Shown here piece by piece: positions 23,628 to 31,640 of a stretch of 64,000 nucleotides of DNA (its first letter is position 1; every line of letters starts with the position of its first letter). Source of the stretch: Cymbomonas tetramitiformis (Eukaryota > Chlorophyta > Pyramimonadophyceae > Pyramimonadales > Pyramimonadaceae); contig LGRX02025972.1 of assembly GCA_001247695.2 (NCBI GenBank), positions 1-64,000 of the forward strand, read 5' to 3'. Both the position numbers and the translations under genes were made by a program. The notes below the pieces were generated by a model that was not told where the DNA came from, searched no databases, and saw only the letters and a list, made by a program, of their open reading frames with translations.

Positions 23628-26610
23628 CAGCACGTCGTTCTGGATGGTTCCTGCAAGGCATCGTCCGCACCTTTCCTCTCCTCATCAGCACGTCAATCTA
23701 TATGGTTGGCCGGGAGCCTTCTACATGCCCCTATCTGGCCATTCCGCCCGGGGGAGGAAACGTGCAAGCCAAAGCAGCCCCTTGGAGCCAAAGCGCCCGC
23801 CTGAAGTTTGCGACAAACGCTTTCGCGTCATCAAACTGGTAGGAAAATTGGTCGAATAACGGCAAGCATCCGAATAGAAATAGCGGCGCCAACGAGTTGC
23901 TTCGTCTCGCGGCGCACCGAGCAGGAGGGGAAAGCTGCGACTGGGAGAGCTATGCCTGCGCCTCTCACACAGGCTTCCTCCGCCCCACACCAGCACCTCG
24001 GCACTATTGTCCGCCCCTTGCAGTGCGCTGGAAATGGCGTGGCACCTCCTTTGCTTTGTCGCCGCCCGCACCAGGCATGCCACTTGTGCCCGGCTCAGCT
24101 CGAGGGCTTGGCGCGGGGCTTTGCTTCGACGTACCTGACAGGGCGGAGGCGGGTACCCCCTGCTCCTCCGCAGCCACGATGTACATGGCCTGCCGCGTAC
24201 ACGCCGAGGCACCCCCGACATGACCCTCAGTCCCCGGAGGCTCTCACCAGCGCTCACTAGCTCGCACCACATCCTGCGGCAATTTCGTAGCCCCCCCCGC
24301 AAGGGGCGCTACGAGAGGCAGGGCTCGGGCCGCACCAACACGGGAAGCACGGCGCCATTCATGGTCATCGAGACACTCATCTTGTCCAGGGGGATGCCGT
24401 CAAAGAGGATCTGTTGTGAGGTGCGCCGCCCAAGCCCGCCCACCTCCACGCGCATATACCCAAGTCACGCAGCACAAGGTGGCCGGTCGTTCGGTGGCAG
24501 TTGTGAGTGGGACCCAAGAGTCCGCCGCCAAAAGTAATAGAAGAGGTGACTTTTATGACCGCGAAGCCGGTGATAAATGGCCGTGAGCCATGTGCACAAA
24601 GCCACAGGCCGACCCCGAGACAACACCACCCGACAGGAATGGCTCAAGTCTGGGCCCTCAGCCTCCACCAATTAAAACCCTACTCAAAGGTAGATCCTCG
24701 TTAAACACAGCTGAGGTACGTAGCCTGAGACACAGCTCCAGACAAAACTGAGATTAAATGTCCCTTCAGTGCACAGTCACCTCCATTGCTGATAAATTCC
24801 CGACGCAGAGGAGGCAGAGAGGGCAGAGAGGCGAAGAGAATAAGCAAAGGGTCACGTGGCAATCGACGCATTCGACTATCGATCACGTGCTTGAAGCTGG
24901 CTGAGTAGAAGCATCTACACTGCCAAGTGCACAGCAAGAATCCCTGTATTAGGGTTTTGGTGTCTGGAGGAGGGGGCTGTGTAGCGGGAGGGCAAGGGGG
25001 CTGTGCAGGGCAAGGGAGGCAAAGGGGGCTGTGTAGCGGGAGGGGAGGGAAAAGGGGGAGGGACAGCGTGAGGGCAAGGGGGCTTTGTAGTGGGAGGAGG
25101 GAAACGGGGGAGGGACAGCGTGAGAAGGGGTTTAATAGCGGGGAGGAAACGGATCGCAGCCTCAGCCAAGGGACAGTGGCAAAGAAGCAGCCACAGAGAT
25201 CACTTTGGCACAACGCGGCGCACCTTCATATCTTCGACCGAGTCCACCGCAACCCCAGCCATGCCCACGTCTCCCGAAACTCGCGGGTGGTCGGAATCGT
25301 ATCTGCTCCAGAGCGCGCACTCGCAGTGAAAAACTCCGCGGGCTCGTGAGCCTTGCCGGGCAATCGACCTCAGACGGCGCCGCAGAACGTGGACCAAGTG
25401 GAGGACGCGTGAAGACCAACCAACCACTTCATTCCGTCGAGCCTCAAAGACAGATTACCACAGCGAAGAAACAGGAGGAAGGAAATGGACGGAAACCTGT
25501 GCTTTCCGGCATAAGTGTGTGCAAAATTGTACCAGCAGCCAACACCCAAGTTACGGACTGCAATTGTGAAGAAGCGATTTGTCCCTGAATTGCCAGGTGT
25601 CTGCGCACCTCTGCCGAGCCCCACCTTCGTGAGATACTCGAACATGGGGGCCGGAGCTTCAAACGGGTGCACCTGCTGGCAAGGTGGGAGTGCTATGGTA
25701 AGAGCCCGATGGTGGGTCTTCAGACATACCCTCGATGTGTCGCCAAATCGAAAGCGACACTGAGACCCATTTGTCCTTTCTTCAGGTTTGCCTTGTAGAA
25801 CTCGTTGGATTCTTGTGCAGTGCTAAATCCAGCGTACTGCCGAATAGTCCAAGGCCTTTGGGTGTACATAGAGGCATACGGGCCCCTTGTGAAGGGGTAC
25901 ACTCCCGGCGCCTGCGAAACGTGGAATACGTGGCACCCCGTGCAAAAGGTGAAACCCAAGCTTCTTCGGTATCTTAAGCCGGTTCGAAAAAGAAAATTCG
26001 AACTTGACTACGTGACCGTTATGCGTCAGTAGAAAACATAGAAAGCCATAGGAAAGGCGCGAAATTTGCGGTATACGACGAGATGCTGGCCTGCACCTCA
26101 TCCTCCAAGGACTCCACATCCGCTTTAGTGTACACAGGCTTCACGTCGAAACCCTGCACTCAAGCAAGCAATACGACCCGAAATACGCACTGAGGTCGCA
26201 GCCCCAGTTTGTGAGCTGTTGGAGGATTCTGGCCCCACACAGAGAGATCCACACTTTATAGGAGAACACAACTCAATGTCACAAAAACACAATGTCGCAG
26301 AAACTCGAAGTATTAGAAAACAAAACAAATTGCAACAGATCAGCGGGGCCTTGCTTGACGTTCGAAAAAGGAAACAGTACGATTTCATAGGACGTGGAGA
26401 TCGGTTCACCTCTGGAGTCTTCCAGGTGAGAGTCTCCCATGGGTTTTTGCCTTTACACTCTTTAGTGGCCCGTGCTTCCCATTTGCTCAAGATTTCCGAG
26501 TCGCTCGACGCTGTCGTAAGAGCGCGAGCTGGGCCTGCAGGAGATATGCAGCGATGCCAAACAGCTTGGATACCGCGAGTCAGTCCCACGCCCCAGTGGT
26601 AGTTGCGCAT
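5879..26610 (-). CDS. MUT: Methylmalonyl-CoA mutase, mitochondrial, multi-exon
   Basis: This enzyme isomerises (R)-methylmalonyl-CoA to succinyl-CoA using adenosylcobalamin. Exons on the minus strand, with AG acceptors and GT donors: 26610-26410, 26153-26097, 25911-25730, 25302-25224, 24410-24336, 24189-24135, 23650-23493, 23062-22988, 22777-22647, 22085-21974, 21722-21666, 20390-20298, 19933-19835, 10306-10180, 10077-10040, 9604-9526, 6681-6590, 6482-6389, 6127-5879. Phases agree at every adjacent junction. The start (ATG at 26610) opens a basic, Ser/Ala-rich presequence fitting mitochondrial import. Family landmarks in order: [91 protein letters not shown], then the B12 site GQDGHDRG (DxHxxG, axial His) and GGVIP. 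Two family segments were not found: one between 21666 and 20390, one between 9526 and 6681. A possible short exon lies near 6770-6805. The copia insertion is intronic. Confidence 0.93.
6773..6806 (-). other. MUT: Possible additional MUT exon
   Basis: On the minus strand, CCGCAG is followed by a frame reading [11 protein letters not shown] and then GGGTGAGTG. This matches in position, and weakly in sequence, the mutase linker before the B12 domain (a histidine/arginine-rich stretch before a VSG motif). The exon bounds are uncertain, and at least one more piece would be needed to keep phase. Confidence 0.3.
7860..8280 (+). repeat. Degenerate ~30-bp minisatellite in a MUT intron
   Basis: The core CACCTCAAGCATTTCACACC, followed by CGAATCCCCC, recurs more than ten times with small indels. 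The later units change to CATCTCAAG(C/T)(C/T)GCTGGATCC. It is C-rich on the plus strand and therefore G-rich on the transcribed (minus) sense. Confidence 0.8.
8348..8457 (+). repeat. 30-bp minisatellite, about 4 copies
   Basis: The unit starts GGCAGACGGGCACCTCCCAA and recurs at 8348, 8378, 8408 and 8438, nearly without change. It lies in a MUT intron. Confidence 0.9.
9089..9350 (+). repeat. ~21-bp minisatellite, about 12 copies
   Basis: The unit CTTCCCGCAAGCCAGGAGCAT recurs with variants (AGGGGCAT, GAGAGCAT, CCGCCAAGC). It lies in the MUT intron just downstream (minus sense) of the exon at 9604-9526. Confidence 0.9.
10375..10379. repeat. Left target-site duplication, CACCT
   Basis: It is the same 5-mer found directly after the right LTR (18393-18397). 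Five base pairs is the usual copia target duplication. Confidence 0.75.
10380..10782 (-). repeat. 3' LTR of the copia element (403 bp)
   Basis: It matches the right LTR throughout but lacks one 11-bp TCTTTAGGGTT unit. In element sense it begins TATTGG and ends CCTACA, so the usual leading TG is TA in both LTRs unless the boundary is moved by 2 bp. Confidence 0.9.
10917..13265 (-). CDS. Copia pol, reverse transcriptase and RNase H part
   Basis: The frame is open for 782 codons and carries copia RT landmarks in order: a variable linker, [37 protein letters not shown], the catalytic YVDD (about 11900), then RNase H with [15 protein letters not shown] and NQGAIHLA. The meaningful part starts near 13075, where the integrase frame ends. 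The two frames overlap by about 200 bp, and the junction needs one base to be skipped (+1). That can be read as a single inserted T in this copy or as a sequencing error. It is in the same strand sense as the host gene MUT. Confidence 0.9.
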   Translation of the reverse strand: MGNIMTSHFFECSAVWHMPLWTQTAGSTSSVTGQSSSDTLVTLRSHQLTYCMILSPARSSSLVWSDFHEAVDKLGKVVTTWDPSAVAPLSTNFMVTMLDAAYHDTLPSGLEDGILGVGAYLPDESDEILAVLKVKAGDVTCWVSLRDYLDGQPKHMPAVRSAVHTGDLNVDYPLFTEVMADAGREKLEAGIICARAVGPSSFPYCVMLLTNFTHIDLPLGKVHFPPEHTCLAAVAKACAGDSVDVLPPGVTEPKGVKQAMGAPDANEWMEAIQTELEALITVKQALEMMDKEDVPPGVRLLDMALVLKVKLDKHRQLQKRKARVCVRGNKQEYGVDYFDTFAPCTQLSSVRLVIILALNLSLQVYHMDVETAFLNSTLEEDLYVQLPRGLEYQGRTCAKLLKAVYGLKQAGKEWFETSDAFIMAYDERMRRSDIEPCLYFIRDFDITVIILAYVDDYIVATDSRTWYDNFVAAFNSKYACKELGVLDLVMGIGVRWGPGVAYLSQSGYISQMIDTYGLKDAKPASLPMSPGCSLAPSDGKDTTIPFRGLLVQLQWIARCTRPDIMAVVSALSRFCASYGPEHFVALKQVVRYLKGTVSYELVLRTTSSVPRGLGLACGALPMCIYTDADYAGCKTTRKSTSGIAVYLCGSLLIFSSIMQRCVSLSTTEAEIIAMSEGAREIKYIINVLNDLVDICNPVPMYCDNQGAIHLASDYVNNNRSKHIEVRNMYIRELVKSVTAEALYVCSADNTADIFTKPLPLPPFLMHRESLGIMKLQDTTSED
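13060..14978 (-). CDS. Copia pol, protease and integrase part
   Basis: The protease motif is DSGAS near 14855. It is followed by an integrase zinc finger (HLRLGH, then CxxC in SCRL) and the DD(E) core with [17 protein letters not shown] and ARVERSHRT, ending in the copia-type [10 protein letters not shown] motif. The frame stays open upstream to 15402, but that upstream part is only the antisense-frame shadow of the acidic Gag tail. It ends at a stop at 13060, one base out of frame with the reverse transcriptase. As it stands, this element could not make a full Pol without frameshifting. Confidence 0.88.
14981..17899 (-). CDS. Copia Gag with long duplicated acidic tail
   Basis: I chose ATG 17899; the frame is open upstream to 17950 but without an earlier ATG. 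The product is about 970 residues, much longer than a usual copia Gag. The N-terminal third holds the capsid-like helices. A CCHC knuckle, [14 protein letters not shown], lies near 16790. The C-terminal ~330 residues are Asp/Ser/Glu-rich and contain a duplicated block with [17 protein letters not shown] in each copy (DNA near 15095-15140 and 15315-15355). The stop at 14981 is followed by the pol frame at +1. The acidic duplication has no counterpart I know in standard copia Gag. Confidence 0.82.
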   Translation of the reverse strand: MSMKQDKAKLAERTPTGLSVESTYGDISEVLSEGGTSVGEDSAALTALIDERQQQLSLQQDARINELMKMVQVLAQTVPQLAANQNAGTGEAVASPEAAKSGMSSSGVHSHVADGTAGVPLPPLAEMLKSFKSEQLYSGQEAENDSKWLEFRGKIVPCLRHRTLALLLSDARDLEDIKKDEHFSVAANQLFHDFLSAVTSKTANAVVQTYCEEADGVLAWRQLVKMRRSTGSAYFVRQVKALLDGTKKFASLANPLPGFLSARQILDRVKEYAYTSEFLPTGEKFHVASLEAVFVAMVLNSLNPAYVLVRSMYSKNKIPSFQELSDAVCDHYDNVIATSAAATETGAGIVEDRRKQEEQKRTVMLKKVPCPICHMTGHSSKECFVTHEDKREEYLKKNPKRRDAIMKRVQDYQKHGKLPNRAAAVTEAQQDPGVDASGEALYAICELDSVVTCFSEDMPQFISGCTVEDCIGSTSGISLHNYYAVLGGLTSSEGSFPVEVEDQSVSGVCRWRSDASMRGHSTLRRPGKKSHPYQPNKHQFLLNKHKYFPVAPVYDSFVYIDTLCTALPGRKLDPTQALWEAGREQHLGPGYQISPRQPWYTSDVQYVHSMFMSGSVEVSDRALKVLEDPHFPAVGRVVCQVKMECAKHLVAEQHGLLQRLIEKEPVMVRGSFEKLQSWVTLLSMVTRDTVKAIEDFWALLGYGYEDEWDFDSASDGSDGSDHSGYDSEGSSHHGDDSSDPEDYTSGTTPDACVVYGVEQVAFQHAFSSHPLPEHVYALGDSDVSFTTPAQIAAGHHAWACHTLSRLGCVPGLSDSSDSDDEDYASDTMPALVDASDSDEEDGEHSWQPFEGVGGIPSDDWASGLFCHHCGDDSGNSISALDTASNIDSDDDGYASDAMPDLVDASDSDEEDDVCMLQPLEGVGGIPSDDWASGLFCPPCKHHLCPEGADPGADWYYDAPDLEDGSGSDDDEA
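17948..17967 (-). promoter_or_regulatory. Perfect hairpin in the retrotransposon leader
   Basis: CACTTACT and AGTAAGTG form an 8-bp perfect stem around a GTGT loop, 11 bp inside the 5' LTR. By position it could be part of the primer-binding or RNA-packaging region. No tRNA match to the primer site was recognised. Confidence 0.5.
17979..18392 (-). repeat. 5' LTR of the copia element (414 bp)
   Basis: It carries one more 11-bp unit than the left LTR. Both contain a run of AGGGTTT/TTTAGGG-like units (here about 18264-18312), resembling plant-type telomere repeats or telo-box promoter motifs, and a TCTAGA-rich segment. Confidence 0.9.
18393..19320 (+). repeat. 36-37 bp minisatellite, about 25 copies, hosting the copia insertion
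   Basis: The unit is a (C/G)AGCAGCAGCCACTGTCC core followed by ATCGCTCATGCCACCT, with an ATGG variant block in the middle. Two partial units lie left of the retrotransposon (about 10325-10379), so the array existed before the insertion. All three plus-strand frames read through it as long Ala/His/Ser-rich ORFs. These are artefacts of the repeat. Confidence 0.95.
19393..19712 (+). repeat. 64-bp minisatellite, 5 copies
   Basis: ATAGTTTGAGCGGCGAGATG recurs at 19421, 19485, 19549, 19613 and 19677 (period 64). It lies in the same MUT intron, directly 5' (plus sense) of the exon at 19835-19933. Confidence 0.92.
20558..20866 (+). pseudogene. Unrecognised open stretch antisense to a MUT intron
   Basis: The last ~100 codons of a plus-strand frame ending at 20866 read like ordinary protein (balanced charge, [19 protein letters not shown], then [10 protein letters not shown]). 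The upstream part does not. I cannot assign a family. It may be a captured exon fragment or chance. It falls in the interval where one MUT exon is missing, but it is on the opposite strand. Confidence 0.2.
21394..21572 (+). repeat. 30-bp minisatellite, 6 copies
   Basis: The unit CCAGGCGTGCACGGGAAGGG followed by GAGATCGGCG recurs six times with single-base variants. It lies in the MUT intron after the exon at 21722-21666. Confidence 0.92.
24958..25145 (+). repeat. G-rich degenerate minisatellite
   Basis: Repeats of GGGGGCTGTGTAGCGGGAGG and variants make a purine/G-rich plus strand. It lies in the MUT intron between the exons at 25224 and 24410. Confidence 0.7.
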
Positions 26611-27082
26611 CGTGAAAGATTGTGCTGCGTGCTGCGTGCTGCGTGGGCAAAATGTTTACAAGAAGCTGAAGCTGAAACTCGCGTGAGCAAACACGAGCTG
26701 TGGCTTCGTCGAACTGTTTCTAAGACAAAATATCAAATCTCATAATCACATTCAGGGATACTGTAATATTGTAATTGTTTGCTAGTGTTTAAAAATGTGT
26801 CGAATTTACGGATCATTTAACATGTTTATGTAGAGACAATTACTCTAATAATGTTGCTATCGGTAACATGGATTTGCATACGATAGGAAAAGGAGAGGGA
26901 ATACTGTACGCTTCGGCTTGAAACGGTGCGGTGATGACACGGGGTGTCACGCTTGTGTCACGACGCGACGCGACGCGCCGCGCCGCGACGCGAGCGACGC
27001 GAGGTCACGACGCTCATTCGTCAAAAACCATGAATCAGTAGGACATTCAACAGTGCGAAGCAGCACACTCTAAAACGATATT
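26611..27082. other. MUT upstream region with GACGC pentamers
   Basis: The intergenic region between the MUT start and the tRNA gene. It contains a (GACGC)n-like run at about 26961-27003, a low-complexity motif also found at 34570-34605 and 41575-41640. No TATA box is obvious. Confidence 0.4.
27072..27075 (-). terminator. Pol III TTTT terminator of the permuted tRNA
   Basis: Four T on the transcribed sense, about 8 nt after the 5' half. It is expected if the permuted gene is transcribed as one precursor that starts upstream of the 3' half. Confidence 0.65.
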
Positions 27083-27164
27083 GTGCTAAGCGGGCGCTCT
27101 ACCATCTGAGCTACTTCCCCTTCAGAGTGGAGAAGGGGGGCATCGATCCCCCTACCTCCCGCAT
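27083..27164 (-). tRNA. Circularly permuted tRNA-Ala(AGC) gene
   Basis: Read on the minus strand, the 3' half comes first. It runs 27164-27128: loop bases AT, anticodon-stem strand GCGGG, variable loop AGGTA, T-arm GGGGG/ATCGATG/CCCCC, acceptor strand CTTCTCC and discriminator A. A 7-nt spacer CTCTGAA (27127-27121) follows. Then comes the 5' half, 27120-27083: acceptor GGGGAAG, D-arm GCTC/AGATGGTA/GAGC, G26, CCCGC, TT and anticodon AGC at 27087-27085. Every stem closes: GGGGAAG with CTTCTCC gives the G3:U70 wobble that specifies alanine, and CCCGC pairs with GCGGG. A Pol III-type TTTT lies at 27075-27072. GATA before the 3' half can pair with TATC after the 5' half, fitting a relaxed bulge-helix-bulge at the termini. 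No second 3' half follows, so this is not a normal intron-containing tRNA. Confidence 0.88.
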
Positions 27165-27559
27165 CTTATCCATTGTTGAATGACAATTTGATGACGATTA
27201 ACTCAAAAAATAACAAGTTTAATGTAATACATGCGCCTTGCTCATAATCAAATTTAAACCATCACCCAATCGGCGGGCAGCGCGGTGGCGCTGGCGGAAA
27301 CAGGATCGAAATCGAATCGGAATGCTAATCGATGAATCGGATGCAAAACCCTCGAACGTCGGGGTGGCTAGCGTCACAGGGTTCCTAGCTTCCTACTGGC
27401 TAACCTCGTGTTCCCATGTCGTAGGCTGCTTGCTCATCCGATCGTCTCATCGTCATGTTTCACTTTCTTTTCTCTCTGGTCTCAGTTTCAGTTTCTCTGT
27501 GACAGATCGAGATCGGATGGTTCGGTTTGAATTTTGGAGTTAAAGCCAACGTCGATTGG

Positions 27560-27965
27560 ATAGCCATAGCCATAGCCACTCGTTTTTGTGATACAGCCAT
27601 ACTGTGTACACAATATAGTGTCACACGCCCGCGCCCTGTGACAGTGTCACAGATACAGGAGCATACAGATACAACATCAACATCAGAAACAGAGATACAG
27701 GTGGCGCTGTCACAGGGTGCGAAGCGTTTTTACAGACGAGAGGAGGCCGAGGCCGCGGCCGAGGCCACGATACGACATGATATGACAGCGACACTTGTCT
27801 TGCGTTGCTAAAAATGGAGAACAAGTTCGCCAACGTGCGCATTGTCAAGACAGGCAGTGCCTATGCCTGACAACTACCTCACGTCATGTGCTCATGTCAC
27901 TCTCGTGTCATGTCATGTCAATGTCATCTTGTCATATCATATCATGTCATGTCATGTCACTGCAT
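27560..27965. repeat. GTCAC / GTCAT pentamer-rich tract
   Basis: Scattered TGTCAC words and then a dense (TCATG)n run at 27888-27960. A similar run lies at 41639-41705 next to GACGC repeats. No gene was recognised between the tRNA and 28336. Confidence 0.5.
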
Positions 27966-28335
27966 CTGCGGCATCGGCAGCGGCATCGGCATCGTCCTGC
28001 GGCACTGTCCATGTCCACGTCACTGCGTCACCGTCACGCTCTAGCCTACTTGTACTGCAAATTAGAGCCTTTATACTTTATATACGGATACTGTTATTAC
28101 TACACGGCCGAGGCCATCCCTTGCTGTATCGGATATCGGATATGAAAACACTCGACTGACTGGACCAAACCACCGAAGCGTCACACGACAGTCATATACA
28201 AATACTCAATACACATCGTGTGTTGCGTAATCGTGCTGTTTACTTTTCCACTCTACGCAATCAGGACCAGCAGCTACTATCGACAACTGTGATATTGCAT
28301 ATCCCCCTTTGGCTCACTGAGTGCTAGCAGTTGGA

Positions 28336-31300
28336 ATGTTGCCACCTGCGCAACCTCGAGCAACTTTGCCTGACCTTACACGAAGATATATATGGGCTTC
28401 TCTTGCTGTGGCTTTATATCTGGGAGTTTTGCCCATGGCTGATTGTGTGACAGCCGATGGGAGTGCTTTGATTTGGCCCAGTCAAACCGGTGTGCTCATG
28501 GACACTTGGGGATACGATGTAAAGCAGTTGAATAGGTTGGGCGAGTTGTCTGAAGGCGTCGCCAAGCTGGTGTTCCAAGAACACGGGTTCAATCTGTTAA
28601 GAACACCAATTCGAGCATGCTATCATCCCGATTGGAAGGCGAGATATCCCAACAACGGACATCCCTACCCTGGAAAAGTTAACAGAGCAGCATACGAAGG
28701 AGAGATATCAGACGTCGTCCACGCCAAAGCCGTGAAGCCTGACATCAAGCTTTTTGCTAGTCTCAGGCTCTGCGTGAATGAAGAAACTGGCGTCTTCTAT
28801 CCGGCGCTACCGAACTGGTGCCTTTACAACGAGACGGACAAACAGCAGGGAAAGTGGGATGGGAGCAAGGACACCCAAGTGAAAGCTCCCATGTATGCCG
28901 AACTCCTTGCGGATTTCCTCACCTTTTCCGAGTCAGCCGGTATATTCTACGACTTCTTGGGCATCGAAAACGAAAGTGGCTTAATTGGTAACAAAACGTT
29001 CGTGGTGCGCCCTTTAGCGAGCGCTTTCTCTAACTAGGTCATTGAATAATGTCATACGGTGTACTTGGAGGAGGCGCCTTCCCTGGCGCAGGTCTATGGC
29101 TGAACGCGTTTAGGCACCGGTCGTGGTCTGCGCGCCTGTAACACACCTCAGACACGCGTCGCGTGCGCGCAGGACGTTGTTACCGAACTGAAAACCCTTC
29201 AAAAGCTCCGCAACTTCACCTTGCCGCTCTTCGTTGGCCCAGATTTGTATGGCCCCCCAACGACCTGGTTTCACGGGCTGGAGGGCCTGCACGGCGGTGA
29301 TCTTATGAACGTTGCCGGCACGCACTACTACTCTCAGCTAGTTTTCAGCACCAAGAAGGGCCGGTTACATGTACAGGTGTGCCCCTGTAACGCAATAAGC
29401 CCTATGAGAGCTGGGAAGAGTATGCCTCCCGAGATCCCCCAGATAGAGTGCCGCCTCACGCAGGGCGAACAGCGAACATTGACGCCTCAACTAAACGACT
29501 GAAGCCGCCTCGTGATAGAGAGCTACAACAGCAGGCTGCGGTCAGGAGTGTGCGGAGTGAATTCAGCACACCTGCAGATACAACGCGCGTATCTATCGGC
29601 GCAGCGCGGCCTGCATATATGACAAGCGTAGGTGCAGGCACAGTGCGCCCTTTCGCATTGCGATCGTTGTTGTCTGATTAAAACACTTCAGAGGTCGCAC
29701 GCGTGCGTGTGTTGCATCCGCAGGATGATTTGACAAACTTTGTTGCCTCAGTGCCACCGAACACGCCCAAGTGGCACAGTGAGGTACTTTGCCTATCTCC
29801 CTACGTCACCGCCACTATCTCTGCGTGCGGGTATAATCAATAGAGTTCGCCTTCATGAAGAGATGGTCGTGCACATGCAAGAGCGAAGACAGTCGAAGGA
29901 GAACGCACTTGACCTTTGCACTGAAGGCTTTCACGGACGCAGCGGCGAGCGCGGCATCCTTTCCCAAGCAGGGCGCAAGGCAAGGCTAAACCTCCAACAA
30001 GGAAGAGCCACGTGGCCCTTTCGCCCGTTCGAGGGTCTGAGGGAACTGACAGCTCTATGCTCGCTCTTCTTTCAGGTACACTGGGTCAAGGCTAAAGATA
30101 TCGTGCCAACTGACCTAATTGGCCGCAGCGCTAACCACATCGATGAGCTGGAGAATCTGCTGGCCGTGCAGGCGAATCTGTACGACCATGGCTTCAGCGG
30201 CTTCGTGTGGTGCCCACCCGCCGCAGCCACCCTGCTTTCAGGCAGCTAGGCAGATAGCGAGCTTCGTGGATGGTCCAAGCGGCGGCGTTTCAACTGATGA
30301 CAACTGGCTTTTGTGCGCGCAGGTGGTCTTATGGCACGAAGACCGCAGAATTTGCCCCAACCTCGACCGATATCCAGCGCGTTGCAATGCATGCCGTTAC
30401 TGAGAGCACGCTGATGCGGACTCCGGTGCTCATGGACGACCATGATGGGAAAAATGCAAGCCGTACGTCCCCCTCGCTGCTCATCCCCGTTCGCCCATCC
30501 TATATAAGCTCAGGCAGCGAAATGGCGCCTTCCGGCTTGAAGACACTCTGAGGGCGTCCACGCGCAGCAGCGTGGATTTCAAGCATTCGGCGAGATGTGG
30601 AGAGCTGCATACCGGCGGTGACGACCCTTCTCGGAAGTCCGGGTCTGCTTCAGGGACAGGAAGCGCAGGCAGGACGCAGCTTGCAGCGAGTGGGCCACGT
30701 CATGGAGCGCTGCAGCTGGGCGACCAATTTCAGTCTGCGGGTCAAGTCAGGAAGTGCTGCATGTGAGCAGCAAGGACACATCGGGTGATTGCTAAAGAAA
30801 GCCTCTGCTTGTGGAGGAGTGGCAGAGTTGTGCTGAGGGAGAGGGGTGTCTCGTGGGGCGAGCGGCAGAATACTCCTTTACCTCTCGAGCTCTCCGCCGC
30901 GGGGACAACATTGTGGTGTGGGTCACGAACAACAACGATGCGGCGTGGGAGGCGTACCCGTTCATCCTAGCGAGTGGAAACCTGCAGGCGCCATGTGGCG
31001 CAAGTGACGCGGGATCCAGTATTCGATGGGATCAGTTCTACCTGGCCAGCACCAGCACCAACACATCTGGCAGCCAGGACCCCATGTGGGGTAATCGGTC
31101 TGGAGTGGCCACAGTCTTGGGGTCCAACGCTTTTTCAGTGCCCATTCCAAAGCGCACGGTGACGATGATCACACTGGACGTGACGGGCGTGGTGGACCCT
31201 GCGATGCGTGTAGCGCGCTTTCAGCCTCATGCTGACGTGTACGCCCTTCAGAAGGGTGATGCGGGGGTCCTAGACGAGGTGTACAAGCTGAACGCACAGA

Positions 31301-31632
31301 CGCATGGGTGGGGCGGGGTGGGGCTCATTAAGTTCCACACAGAGGGGCTCAACGGTGCGGTGGTGAATGCCACTCTTTACGTGCATGTCGCCGAGGGGTC
31401 AGGCATTGAGAACATCATGGTCGAGCGTGTCGGCAACGACTGGGAAGGGAAGAGCGTGAAGTGGTCCAGCCTCCCAGCGCGGTGGGATACCCAACACGCA
31501 CCATCCGATCCCCTCACATCGTCGCCAGGTGTAGGCATCCACACGCACGCACCATCCGATCCCCTGCCACATCGTCGTGGTGTAGGCATCCACACGCACC
31601 ATCCGATCCCCTCACATCGTCGCCAGGTATAG
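28336..31632 (+). CDS. Secreted glycoside-hydrolase-like protein, multi-exon
   Basis: ATG 28336 is followed by a hydrophobic signal or anchor segment (IWASLAVALYLGVL, residues about 18-31). Exon 1 runs 28336-29001 and exon 2 29173-29376 (both phase 0). Further coding pieces begin at 30076 and 30323, lie near 30570-30633, and run about 30800-31487. The N-terminal domain looks like a clan GH-A TIM barrel: WGYDVK, then LLRTPIRACYHPDW, then GIENESGL with a candidate acid/base Glu. GTHYYSQL and FSGFVWC follow. A beta-sandwich part has RGDNIVVWVTNN, and the end (about 31230-31490) resembles the DNRLRE / CBM96 type (VNATLYVHVAEGSG, then a Trp/Pro motif). GH30 is my best guess for the family. Exon junctions after 29376 are uncertain. 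The reading after 31487 enters a tandem repeat and is probably intron, so the true 3' end is unknown. Confidence 0.6.
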
Positions 31633-31640
31633 GCATCCAC
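31485..31640 (+). repeat. ~50-bp minisatellite, 3 copies
   Basis: CACCATCCGATCCCCT(C/G) followed by a CA(C/T)ATCGTCG(C/T)(C/G) block and GTGTAGGCATCCACACG recurs three times. The candidate donor GCG|GTGGGA just before it suggests it begins an intron of the glycoside hydrolase gene. Confidence 0.7.

Noticed and set aside
25570..25680. A minus-strand reading [17 protein letters not shown] inside a MUT intron
   Set aside because: It falls between two exons that already join in phase and does not match the mutase family.
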